Shown here one piece after another: positions 23,579 to 34,413 of a DNA stretch of 64,000 nt. Source of the stretch: Wyeomyia smithii. Its lineage: Eukaryota; Arthropoda; Insecta; Diptera; Culicidae. Position 1 is the stretch's first letter; each line of letters starts with the position of its first letter. The translations under genes were made by a program, and so were the position numbers. Under the pieces are notes generated by a model. That model searched no databases. It worked only from the letters and a program-made list of their open reading frames with translations, and was not told where the DNA came from. Where the stretch lies: positions 198,970,857 through 199,034,856 of the forward strand of contig NC_073695.1 in assembly GCF_029784165.1 (NCBI RefSeq), written 5' to 3'.

Positions 23579-25568
23579 ATAAAAACAAACAATAAGGCAA
23601 TCCACGGGTGACGTTTCAATGCTTGTACGTTTGTTATTGTTGCTGTTTTTCAAGCTGTGAAACCAAAACACGACTAAAACCGAAATCTTCTAATGTCGGC
23701 AATAATATCAAAAGTGATTTGTTATTGTTGTATTTAGGATTGGCACCCGCAATAATAGAGCTATCGATCGGCAAACACTTGTTTTTCACGCTTCTGGATC
23801 CGGGTTGCATCCGAGTTGCGACCAATCGAACATACGTAAAGCTGTCATAAGTTGAAAACAGACTGAAATCAGCTGATCGCAACTGTCTCGTGGATTGCCT
23901 TATATAATATTTACAAAAAATCAGGCCTTAGACGCGCCTATGCTTTTTCACTGGGTTGTATGTGACTTTTTTGTGGCTCCATTTCCATTTCGAACCCACC
24001 GTGGTTCCAATATTCTGCTTGTTATTTTTCGGTCATATATAAATGGCCTTTTCATAGGCCTGCAAAAAATACACTACTCTCGCCTCAATGAGTATAAAAG
24101 AGAGGTGAGAAGGAAACTTATAGCGAATTTCTTTATTCCACCAGCTCACCTCGTTTTGACCTATAAGCGCACTAACTGCTGTCAAAACCCTTCTTTATTC
24201 GCTCGATTTTGACTCAGTTTTGACCTGCCGTGCTGCCCGAAGCGCACTGTAAAATTTGTCAGCTTCAACCCACCACTGCACGTGCTAAGTTCGTAAACAA
24301 TTATCTGGCATCTCTTTCTTACTTGCGTCTTAAATGGCGATGACGTTTTATTATTCCACGGCAGTTTTGCCCGCACACAGTGGAATAAAGAAATTCGCTA
24401 TTACTAACACTTGCACGCACCTCTCTGCTCGCCCCCCTTTACCTCACTTAACGCACTTCCACAGAAAAATAAAACTACCCAAATATGCGTATTTTTGTCG
24501 CAAATCAGCCCTTTGGTGCGGGAAGGTACTTACCTACTTCTGAGTACCTGCACGGAAGTCGTCGTTCAGGTAAAAATCGCGACTACGAAGTTGAAAGAGA
24601 TTTTTAAGGCTGTTCGCACCTAGGCGAACTCTCATATGCAATTGTCAAAATGTGTGTGATGACAAAAGCAAAAATATTTCCTTCTTTCTTTTTCTCATGC
24701 AAAAACCAAACAAATATCTGCACCTTCGTAGTCGAGAATTGAATACCTCGAATCATCAATATATCAATATCAAAAACTCCAGACAAATTTCTACCCAAAA
24801 TTAGGTATTCGCAATTTATTAAGCTGTTGCGTTGTTTTCACCTATTTTCATGCGTATTATTTACCTAAAGCAGTGAAAACATTCAGGTTTACGTAAATTT
24901 TCGTTGTTTTGACGTGTTCGCTTGGTAATATTTTTTTGTGGATACACGACAAGAGTCGAAAACCCATTAATGGATAATTCTGTACCCATTTTTTTACCTT
25001 CATATGCGGCTGTCAAAAAAATGGGTAAATTTGATATGATTCGAGGTGTTCAATTTTACCTAAATAATGACTTCCGTGCGGGTACTCAGAAGCAGCGATG
25101 GAAAAAAATCGTTTCTAGCGATTTTTGAATACATATAAATCTCCTCTGTGATGCATTAACATCGCTGTCAGTGTGCGATATACATTTACTCTTCTCACAT
25201 TTGCAAGCAGATGATCTATGTGTAAGACGAGTTACGAGGATTGCAAAGGAGCACCATGTATATAATATCCCTGCTGGCGTACTCTCTTTCCCTTCCTTCG
25301 CACTATTCGCCTCTTCTAGTCTTCTCGTGAGTGCTAACAACAACATCTGTATCTTAAATGTGCACAGCTGAGTATATGGAGCTAGTCGCAATATGTACAT
25401 ATGATGAACAAAGATCATTCATGATCATTCAACCAATGATTGTGATTTTTGTCAAAAAAAGAGTGAAAAAAGTGTTTAGTCTCCTACTCCCATAATGAGA
25501 TTGTTTTGGTGACAGGTTCAAGTTTCCAGTTGGTTTAGAGATCTTGCTTGTATAAAACGTGTGTCAGG
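23579..25568. other. Repeat-rich spacer with two inverted-repeat elements
   Basis: No gene recognised. A perfect 20-bp inverted pair 'tagcgaatttctttattcca' lies at 24121-24140 and 24381-24400. A second element is bounded by inverted 23-mers at 24538-24560 and 25069-25091 (described separately). The 24455-24530 stretch ('aaaactacccaaatatgcg') recurs inverted at 40745-40830, so this is a dispersed family. Confidence 0.45.
24538..25091. mobile_element. Non-autonomous inverted-repeat element (554 bp)
   Basis: Ends 'ttctgagtacctgcacgg' (24538) and 'ccgtgcgggtactcagaa' (25091) match over 23 bp with one difference. No transposase is visible, and a target duplication was not identified, so the class is open. 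Confidence 0.55.
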
Positions 25569-25601
25569 ATGGACAACAAGGTAAAAAGGTTAATATATCC
25601 G

Positions 25602-26788
25602 CAGTGGTGGGCACCATTCCGCTAATTCGCTAATTAGCGACGCTAGAATTCAGTTAGCGATTTCGCTAATTTTTGAGCTGGTTAGCGAAACTGTTAGCGT
25701 CGCTAAAATTTTGGCCTTCAAAACGCTAATCGCTAATTCGCTAAATTTTGTGGAGAAACGACAATAGAGATATATAGAAAAACTGTGGATTGCTGATGGC
25801 GTACCTAAATTGCTTCGCAAGATGAAAGATTTTTTACCCTAGAATGGAGTTCCAGTTATCGTACAAGCCACAGGAGCATTTTGAAGAACAAGCACAAGGT
25901 CCCCGATCAGAAAGACAAAACAAAAATGTAACAGAAGCTGTTATTTTGTTATACAAAAAACCTTTCAGGTTGTGTTTCAAATTAGATCCCGTTAGGTGTT
26001 AAAATAACAGAAATTATAACAATAAATATTCTACTAATATCAAACCCTTATCAAGTTTTGTTACTAACGTATCAGCTTTCTAACAAAATGAGATAGCATA
26101 TGGAACAGTATAATAACAACCATTGTTATAAACTACAGGTTTTGATAGAGACGAAAAAAATGTGAGATTTGTCTCAAAACAACTATGTTTCAGAATTTGT
26201 TTTTTAAAACTCATTCAGATTATATTTTGATATTAAAAGCATATGGGAAAATACAAAATCGTATCAAATTATGTTATTTGTATCTCGTGTTGATAGAATT
26301 TTGTAATTTTTTTGTTATGCTCTTCTGATCGGGTCTAGATTGAATTTTTGGCACACCAAGAACTTTGGTAAATTGCAATGCGCTTGAAATTATGAGAACT
26401 TTGGTTCTACTTTTACGATTCAGATAATAATTGAATTTTCATGAAAACATTCCTAAGAGTATCTATTTTCAATGCAAGCTAAATAACTTTTGTTATTCTT
26501 GTTTTTACAAAATCAAATATGAATACCGTTTCGTGAACCTCTTACTGTAAATAGATTTAAAAAGTAATTGTTTTCGTTTGTTTAACCAAAACAGATCAAA
26601 GTGATCCAAATCTTACAAAACATGAGCAATAAATAAAGTGATAAGACTATTTAAATATTAAAAAGTTAGCGTTTAGCGATTAGCGAAAGTTCCGCTAATG
26701 TGGGTTTAGCGATTATCGAGCTAAATTTTCCGGTTAGCGACTTAGCGATTAGCGTCGCTAAATTTTCGGTTAGCGGTGCCCACCACTG
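25602..26788. mobile_element. hAT-like non-autonomous element with TTAGCG-rich ends
   Basis: Inverted ends 'cagtggtgggcacc' / 'ggtgcccaccactg' with the 8-bp TSD TATATCCG (25594-25601, 26789-26796). The outer ~130 bp on each side carry many copies of 'ttagcga/cgctaa', the type of clustered subterminal motif that hAT transposases bind. The middle contains another element (25912-26333). No transposase is encoded. It sits inside the hAT transposase pseudogene. Confidence 0.85.
25912..26333. mobile_element. Putative miniature element nested in 25602-26788
   Basis: 11-bp inverted ends 'cccgatcagaa' (25912) and 'ttctgatcggg' (26333) delimit 422 bp of AT-rich DNA with repeated 'tgttat/ataaca' words. 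No target duplication was found, so the call rests on the inverted ends only. Confidence 0.45.
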
Positions 26789-28268
26789 TATATCCGAAAA
26801 AGTTCGGCAAGTTTTCGCAGTTGAGGATGGCGGTTTCAGATGCATCGCGGCGGAGGATTGCACTTACCGGCCAAAAACTATACTTATTTCAAACTGCCAT
26901 CGGCATCTCCGGGAGCAGCACCCCGTTGAATTTAATATTTTAAATTTCGGAAAACGGCTTCCAGATGACGAAGTAGAAAACCTTTTGCGCCGCAAAAGAA
27001 TTAAACACGCTGGGCAACCGGATGAGTCCACGATAGTGAGAGTGCACCGGCGAAAAATTATTGGTGGGCTGGTTAAACTGTGCACACTCCACGATTTTCC
27101 CCTTTGCAAGTATGAAGTGGGAGGGACTTTGGGATGTCGTAGATCCCATCCTTGAAGCCCTGAACTTAAAAGTTAATCGGCACAGCATTGTTAAAACCAT
27201 TCAACAAACAAGTGAGACGATTGTTGAATTGATCACGGCCGAGGTGGAAGGCCAACTCCTCAGTATGAAATTCGTACTTCAAAGATGAACAGAAGTGTGA
27301 TGGAAGTAAGCATTCAGTTTGAAGGATTTGAATCTCGTCAGCCGGTCTCTAGGTGAGCAGTTATCTTGTATGCTTAATAATTTCGTACCACAAATGTGAT
27401 GCCGTAAAAAAGACCCAATTTCAAAATTATTTTTAGTTGTTATTTTTGATTTGGCTAAAACTTTCCATAGATGTGCCCATAGCTTAGTATGCATTATGTA
27501 ATATTAGTATTTTTTTAATTGCTACTAAGTTTTGTGAAGGGTTCATGAATGACGATCATTACTAATATTTTGAGAGCCAGAACGGTTTGTTAGACAGGTG
27601 TGCTGTCTTCGGCAAAGTTACAGAAAATATGTTTGGAAACAAACATTTTAAAAATAATTTTTCTAAGAGACAACCGAATTGTTTTTTTAAATCTAACACG
27701 ATGAGCAGTTTTATAAAATATATACCAGTTAATTTTTTTTTTCAAAATATAATTTTAGCTTGGCTGAAACTATGCATAGACGTTTCTATGGGTGAGAGAT
27801 ACCATTTTTGGCTATTGGCTAATTTTTGGAACACGAGTTATTTTTGAGAAGCTATTTAAAAATGCTTTTTCGGAAGAATACAGGTCGGACTTGATTATAT
27901 ATAGTCTACGATTTTATTTCACTAAATATAATCGTATTTTATATATAGGGTCAGAATTCGTGAAACAAATCACTAAAAATCGCGATGTCTAATTTTTTAA
28001 AATAAGTATTAAAAACTTCAAGTATTTCACTCGGGAAGTTGATTTTCCAATTTTTATTGAATTTGAGTAAGTTTTTAAGTTGCTATTGTCATTTGAAATT
28101 TAGGTCAAAATTGTTTTTAATCCGGGTCCGGATAAGCTTTCATCGGTTCCGTAAATCATGAGATTTTCCAACGTCGACATTTTTCAAACGGTTCTCGTGG
28201 ACATACACTTCCTAACAACGAAGGATTGACAGTTTTCCACGGCAACGAATAACAACACGTCAACACGC

Positions 28269-28521
28269 ACTATCCAGCTTTTTACGCGCCATAATGGCGG
28301 ACGCTCTAATGTAAAGTTCGTAATAAATTACCCACCCTTTTGACAACTCTGCTTACGTCAGTTTGAAGTCTTCATACAATTTATCAAAAGAAAAATATAT
28401 CTGGCAACATTTGTGTTGCCAATTATTCAGAAATCGCAAATCTGACGTAAGCAGAGAGGTTCGTATATTACGAACTCGCATTATAGCGACCGCCATTATG
28501 GTGCGTAAAAAGCTGAATAGT
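28269..28521. mobile_element. Miniature inverted-repeat element (253 bp)
   Basis: Ends 'actatccagctttttacg' and 'cgtaaaaagctgaatagt' are inverted. Similarity continues inward through 'gccataatggcgg'/'ccgccattatgg', 'agttcgtaata'/'tattacgaact' and 'ctctgcttacgtcag'/'ctgacgtaagcagag', for about 100-bp arms. Typical foldback MITE architecture; class uncertain because no TSD was seen. Confidence 0.65.
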
Positions 28522-28535
28522 TTCAACATGGCAAT

Positions 28536-28593
28536 GTGACTGACTTGCGGTTACTTTTTTCTTCGGTATAGAATGCAACGGCAAGTCAGTCAC
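28536..28593. repeat. 17-bp inverted repeat hairpin
   Basis: 'gtgactgacttgcggtt' (28536-28552) and 'aacggcaagtcagtcac' (28577-28593) pair with one mismatch around a 24-base loop. A third copy 'gggactgacttgcggttac' occurs at 28778-28796 immediately before the pogo-like element. Confidence 0.6.
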
Positions 28594-28799
28594 ACTCAAG
28601 GTTTTTATCATAAAATCAATGATATCAGTGGTTTTTACAACGTAATTAGTGCAGGCTAGTATGCAAACTATATTTTGACATGAATATTGTCAAAATATTT
28701 CATCTTAAATAGGTGATAACTGACCGTGAATAAAATATTTTTCGAAGCTGTTTTCTCGATTTAACATTTTTACAGATGGGACTGACTTGCGGTTACCGG

Positions 28800-29210
28800 C
28801 AGCGTACCTCGATATAAGGCAACTTTATTTTTATTTTCGTTACGTTATATCGAGTTACGTTATATCGAAGCACGAAAAAAATTATTTTTTTATTGATGCA
28901 AAATTCTTTATGGTTACTCGAAAGTGCACAAAAATTTATTTCCCTTCACTTAAAAGTATATATAAACCTGTCTTATGTCCCTTTAAGACAATTTTCGTAG
29001 ACCAACATAACCAGTCCCAAAACATTGAAAAAATAAATGTCAACTTTACGGCACTTAATGGTTTCAAAACTTACTTAGAACATTTATTCGGAACATTATA
29101 CACCCCAAAAATAATTGTTGTACTTTAATTTTGGGAAATTGAGAAAAGTTACGTTATATCGAGGTAAAAGTTACGTTATTTCGAGGTTGCCTTATATCGA
29201 GGTATGACTG
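28800..29210. mobile_element. pogo/Tigger-like non-autonomous element
   Basis: The left end 'cagcgtacctcgatataagg' and the right end (reverse complement) 'cagtcatacctcgatataag' match over ~24 bp. 'Tacctcgatataacg' ends are characteristic of pogo/Tigger elements. TA follows the right end; the left flank does not show TA. 411 bp, no transposase. Confidence 0.65.
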
Positions 29211-29656
29211 TATAAAATTTATTTGAATATTTTCAAAATTTTCGATTTATTTTAATTTTATTTAAATTTTTTTCCTTTTCATCAAGCATAACGTATTTTA
29301 TAGATGTCCTCTTACGACATATTAGCTCTAGATAAGTCATATTTGAATTAAAAAAAATAATTTTTTTTGTTTCTATATATAGTCGATATCTCCATGATCT
29401 GATAGTTCTCAATGTTTGGGTGATCTTTCGTATTATAAAACAAATTGGATTTTTAAAAAATGAGCTTTTTTAGATAATTAATTTTTAATTTCACTTTTGA
29501 ATCTCTTGAAATTATTATCTACATCATTGCCGAAGACCTCACACCGGCCAAACGAACCGTTTTGACTATAAAAATATTTGCAATGGTCGACTAAACTCTG
29601 ATATGTAACATGATGGTACAACATCGACGTGTTATATTTTTAGTTCTATGTATATA

Positions 29657-30711
29657 CAGTAAAGTCTTTTTCACACGGTTTTATTTTACACGGTACTTTT
29701 ATACGACAATTTTCCAAATAACGCGATTTTTTTACGTCGTTTTCTCAAATAACGCGTTTTTTTGCACGATTTTTCGTCTTCGCGTGAAATTGTTACAGTT
29801 AGTAACAGTAACGGTAACAGACTATAGTACACACTTAATCCAAAATAAGTCGTTCGGTAATTTTTTTACAGTTATCCATCGGTAAAGTGTAATAATACCG
29901 GTATTCCTGCAAAAAAGCATCAAATTAACGACTGTTCTGTATGATCTGTAAGTTTTGCCATAATTTTGTTAATTTTTACCGGAATATTTGCTTAATTTCA
30001 CATTCACCGAAATCTGTATAATTTTTACCGAACAACCTGTAAAAATTCCAAATTGTGAATGTGGTGGCCATTTTTCTCATACGTGCAACCGAGCAAGACG
30101 CGAATATTTTCTACTGGTGCTGCTGATTTGTTTTAATTGTTGTTGTGTGTAAGTATAGGATATTTATAATTTGGAAAGTGTTAATGGTGAATTACTCAAA
30201 CAGGATGTACGAGTCGCTAACATTTTTCGTAAGTAATCTGGTTAATTAAGTTTAATTTAAGACGGTACCGGCAGGCTCATTTATAACCGACTTCTTCTGC
30301 CACCGGTATTTTTTACAGGTGCGTTCGGTATTTTTGTTCATTTTTAAAGTTTCTTTCGGTAAATTTTACTGGCTGCTCGGTTTGGAACATTACCAAAAAG
30401 CTGCGAAAATTACCGACCACTCGGTTGGTGGTTTCACAAACTGTTCGGTAGTTTTCGGAAACACCGAAGATTTCACCGAACGTTCAGCTGTTGAGATTCC
30501 GGTAAAATATTACCGAATTCGGTGTTTTATTTTAAGTGTGTAGGCTGTTTTTACACAGTTTCATTTTTACACGGTTATATTTTACACGGTTCTTTTTTAC
30601 GACGTTTTTCCAAATAACGCGGTTTTTTTACGACGTTTTTCCAAATAACGCGGGTTTTTACACGATTTTTTTTGCACGGTACGTAGAATCGTGTAAAAAA
30701 TAACTTTACTA
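29657..30711. mobile_element. Tc1/pogo-like element with 'acacgg' and 'aataacgcg' repeats, interrupted
   Basis: Inverted ends 'cagtaaagtc' (29657) and 'aactttacta' (30711), both next to TA. Each half repeats 'ttttacacggt' and 'ccaaataacgcg' several times. The centre is replaced by the element 29831-30540. No protein is encoded. Confidence 0.6.
29831..30540. mobile_element. Nested element with TTCGGTA-rich body (710 bp)
   Basis: Inverted ends 'cacacttaa' / 'ttaagtgtg' with TA on both sides, inserted into 29657-30711. The interior repeats 'ttcggtaa' and 'ttaccga' many times. The same motif-rich family appears at 60352-61500. Confidence 0.6.
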
Positions 30712-30964
30712 TACACCATTCTGTTTGGCGTCGTACACGAATTACGTAACGCTGAAAATCTAGATTTCAGACCACCTCCCCCTCCTATGTAAAAGAAACA
30801 CTAAACATCTCAATTAATCACCATTAATTCATTTCCTGGAAAGAAAACTTTGTTTGACAACGTTGACCGGTTAAAATGAAAAAAAAAATAATTTTACGAA
30901 TTTCTATGGGATACTGTAAGCCATTTTCACTTGGCCTCAGAATTATTTCAGTTTCGGTTCATTT

Positions 30965-31372
30965 TTAGGTGTCGTTGAGTTGACCGAGCGTCACACGGCT
31001 GAATACTTGAAAAGAGAATTACTGAAAATCGGCCAAACTTTCCGTACCCAATCATGGCAGTGGTACTCGGCGACGATCGACAAAGCCACAAATGGCATAA
31101 AAGCAGTTGATCTCATACAAGAAAAACAAATGGACGACGTTTGTGAACAATTTTTTCGTGATAGCGACGAAGGTACAGACGGTGAAGATGGCACTGAAGA
31201 CAACCTGGACGAAATTGTTGCGATGTGTACGAAGAATTTAGAAATCAACCAGATCGAGTGTGTGCGGTGTGAAACCCATACACTCTGGTTGTTACAGATG
31301 CAACAAAAAAATCTGAAGCTGAATTGAAGGCTGTCACGAAGATAATGCTTTATGCAAGCTGCTACAGGGTTT
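30965..31372 (+). pseudogene. hAT-superfamily transposase pseudogene, central part
   Basis: The 115-codon frame 30980-31327 reads 'ELTERHTAEYLKRELL', 'WYSATIDKATNGIKAVDL' and 'IECVRCETHTLWLL'. These align with the hAT catalytic-core order (the 'xxTTDNGANM' block, then 'RCxAHTLxL' with the expected Cys-x2-His). After a frameshift, 'TDATKKSEAELKAVTKI' continues to about 31372. It plausibly belongs to the same original gene as 25569-27350, since order and strand agree, separated by 3.6 kb of insertions. Confidence 0.65.
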
Positions 31373-32569
31373 TGCCTTTCTCCTAGAAAGGTATAGCAAT
31401 CACTTGCAAAACCGAAGATATAAAAGTGCTCCAAAGGGCCGAATGGCATATATCACTCGACTCAGCTCGACGAGCTGAGCATTTTCTGTATGTGTGTGTG
31501 TATGTGCAGATTTTTATTCTCACTCACTTTTCTCAGAGATGGTTGGACCGATTTTCATGAAATTAATTGCAAATGAAAGGTCTCGTTGTCCCATAAGACC
31601 CTATTAAATTTCATTGTAATCGGATTTTTAGTTTAGAGATTATGTATCAAAATGTAAAAACCATGAAACATCATTATCTCGAAAACTACACAACCGATTT
31701 GAACAAAATTGGTTTCAAATGAACGGGCTACCTGAAAAAACAATAACTTTCGAATTTTATAAAGATTGGACTTGTGGTTCAAAAGTTATGAACAGAAACG
31801 TGTTCTGAAGACTGTTTAATCTCACTCATGTTTCTCAGAGATGGCTGGACCGATTTTCATAAAATCAGTGTCAAATGGAAGGTCTAGTTGCCCCATAAGA
31901 CCCTATTGATTTGTTTTGCAATCGGACTATTACTTTGCCTGTTATGTTTAAAAATGTGAAATCCAGCTATTAAAAGGAACATATTCCGAAGACTACTTGA
32001 ACTCACTCACTTTTCTCAGAGAGGGCTGACCCGATTTCCACAAGATTAGTTTCAAATAATTAGTCTAGCTGCCCCGTAACACCCTATTGAATTTTACTGT
32101 AATCGAACTGTAACTTCGTCTGTAATGTACCGAAATGTGAAAATCACGAAACTTCATTATCTCAGAAACTACACAACCGAACATAACTAGTGGCGTACGA
32201 ACGAGTCATCTCTCAAACTTACAAATATCAAACTTCATAACAATTTTTTTCTTCATCTAAATAACACTTTGATATGTGGCTTAAAAGTTATGGAAAGATA
32301 AGAAATTCAAAGACTATTTAAAACTATGCCTGCTTTGACCGATATATGTAGCCTCAACATAATTTAAATGTGGTGTCGTACTATTTGAACGTTCCAAATT
32401 CATTGATTCCTTGCGATGTGTTTCAAGTCTGCAAATGCACGACGAATCGGCCTTTGAATATGATCAAACTCAAATAACAAATCGTTTGAAATGATTGGTT
32501 TTATCGAAATGACAACATCCTCGACTTTTGGCTTCCCTACATCACCTTAATTCTTAATATATCATATTG

Positions 32570-33790
32570 GGTGGTATTCGGTCATTTTCAGCAGATTTTC
32601 TGGCATCAATCTGAAACCAGAAATACCCATATTGGGATGTATTTAGTTATTTTCGATGTTTTCCAGAAACTAAAAGTGGTCTAAACTAAAATGGTGCCTG
32701 AGGTCAATTGTTTGCTCACTGCATCATTCTGGTTCCTGTTTTTCACAAACCGGAAGTCGCCATCTTGGATTTCAAAATGGTATTTAAGATAATTTCTGGC
32801 CTCTGAGCGTCATTTTGGTTGAAGAAACACCCATTTTGGGTGTTATTCGATCATTTTCGGCTGTTTCCCAGGAACCGGAAGTCATCAGCCTAGAATCTAA
32901 AATGGGGTCTGTGATTAATTTCACCTGCTGTGTATCATTCTAGATCCGGAGACACTCATGTTAGACGGAAATCGGCCATTTTTGGCTGTTTTCCAGAAAC
33001 CATAATTAGCCATCCTACAATTCATAATGGTGTCTGAGGTCAATTTCCAGCTTCTTGCAACATTCTCGCTCCGGAGATACTTATATTGGGTGGTATTTGG
33101 TCACTTTGGACTGTTTTTCAGAAACTGAAAGTCGTCATTTTGGACTTTATAGTTGCCTGTGAAATCAATTTCTGTCATCTGGGCGTAACTCTGGTTCCAG
33201 AAACATTCATATTGGATGGTATTTGCTCATTTCCGGCTGTTTGCCAGACACTGGAAGTCACCATCTTGAAATTCAAGATTGTGTCTGTGATCAATTTTTA
33301 GCTTCTGAGCATCTTTCTGGTTCCGGAGATACTTATATATAATGGGAATCGTCCACTTCAGGCAGTTTTCCAGAAACCGGAAGTTGCCATCTTACAATTC
33401 AAAATGTTTTCTGAAGTAGATTTGTGACTCCAGTGCATCATTACGATTCCGGAAATACCCATATTAATTGGTACTTGGTCGTTTGTGTCTGTTTTCCGAA
33501 ATCGGAAGGCGCCATTTTGGATTTCATAATGGCATTTTGAGACAATTTCTGGATTTTGAGGGTCATACTGGTTAAAGAAACACTAATATTGGGACAGTAT
33601 TTGGTCATTTTCTGCTGTTTTTCAGAAACCGGAAGTCGCCATCTTAGAATTCAAAATGGTGTCTGTGATCGATTTTAGCTCCTGTGTATCATTCTAGATC
33701 CGGATATTACAATATTGGGTGGAAATCGACCATTTTTGGCTGTTTTCCAGAAACCGGAAGTTGCCATCTTACAATCCAAAATGTTGCCTG
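32570..33790. repeat. Degenerate tandem array, ~125-bp unit, about ten copies
   Basis: The phrase 'cagaaaccggaagtcgccat' or close variants recurs near 32745, 32873, 33000, 33120, 33245, 33372, 33500, 33625 and 33748, an average step of ~125 bases. Each is followed by 'cttggaattcaaaatggtgtctg' and preceded by 'ttgggtggtatttggtcatttt' variants. Copies differ at roughly a quarter of positions. Confidence 0.75.
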
Positions 33791-33799
33791 CATTACCTA

Positions 33800-34310
33800 C
33801 CAAACCATGGTTCTATTTAGTTGATTATTCGCGAGACGTACATAATTTGTGCAGGAACATGTGCTTCCAGAAGAGGGAGGGGCGTCGAACCATTATGGAC
33901 ATATTCGTCACCTCTAAAAACATTCACATACCAAGTTCGGTTGTATTTTCTTGATTGGTTCTTGAGCTGTGCGTTTCAAATTTGTGTTTCATTTGTATGG
34001 GACCCCTCCCTTCTAGGAAAGGGAAAGGTGTCAAACCATTATGCACATATCTGTTACCTCTAAAAACATTCACCTCCCAAATTTGGTTCCATTTAGTTGG
34101 TTAGTTCTCGAGATGTGCAGAAATTTGTATTTCATTTGTATAGAACCTCTCCCTTCCAGAAAAAGGAGGGGTCTCAAACTATCATAGGAACCTTTATCGG
34201 CACCATAAACCCCTACATACAAATTTTCACGTCGATCGGATCGGTAGTTTTCGAGCCTATATGGATCAGACAGACAGACAGATCGGACTGCATTTTTATA
34301 TGTATAGACT
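33800..34310. repeat. Three tandem ~150-bp repeats
   Basis: The block '...gggacccctcccttctaggaaagg...ttatgcacatatctgttacctctaaaaacattcac...ggttccatttagttggt...' occurs three times, starting near 33805, 33955 and 34090. The last copy runs into 'aaattttcacgtcgatcgga'. Confidence 0.6.
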
Positions 34311-34413
34311 ACAACATCAATTTTTTAGAACCTAAAGAGTGAATATACATTTATTGGATTGAAGCGTTCATGTAAATTTATTTTTACAAATAACAAGTTT
34401 GAATGAGAAAGGC

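Larger units (their letters stand above)
25569..27350 (+). pseudogene. hAT-superfamily transposase pseudogene, 5' part, interrupted
   Basis: A start 'MDNKVKRLIYP' at 25569-25601 is cut by the hAT-like insertion 25602-26788 and resumes at 26797. A frameshift then leads to a BED-type zinc finger region: 'GGFRCIAAEDCTYRPKT' then 'NCHRHLREQHP', spacing C-x4-C...H-x4-H. Further on, 'GGLVKLCTLHDFPLCKYE' and, after another frameshift near 27113, 'DVVDPILEALNLKVNRHSI' are the conserved hAT transposase front half. 'MNRSVMEVSIQF' at about 27285-27320 is the next block, also out of frame. It is clearly dead. A later block of the same type of gene is at 30965-31372. Confidence 0.72.
27351..30964. other. 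Insertion-dominated stretch between two parts of a hAT relic
   Basis: No genes. It contains the foldback 28269-28521, the small hairpin 28536-28593, the pogo-like element 28800-29210 and the nested pair 29657-30711 / 29831-30540. The stretch 27351-28260 is AT-rich with no recognised feature. Confidence 0.45.
31374..34413. mobile_element. 3-kb composite repeat with GCCTTTCTC ends
   Basis: Begins 'gcctttctcctagaaagg' and ends '...gagaaaggc', a 9-bp inverted pair, inside or at the end of the hAT relic. Contents in order: a palindrome 'cagctcgacgagctg' at 31463, a TGTGTG run near 31490, three diverged ~190-bp repeats with 'cgattttcatgaaat' (31500-32200), a ~125-bp tandem array (32570-33790), a ~150-bp triplicate (33800-34310) and a 'cagacagacagat' tail at 34269. 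No protein coding. Similar dispersed repeats are familiar from mosquito intergenic DNA, but I cannot name the family. Confidence 0.5.

Noticed and set aside
31456..31480. Palindrome 'cagctcgacgagctg' as an operator or regulatory site
   Set aside because: It is part of a dispersed composite repeat and has no nearby gene.
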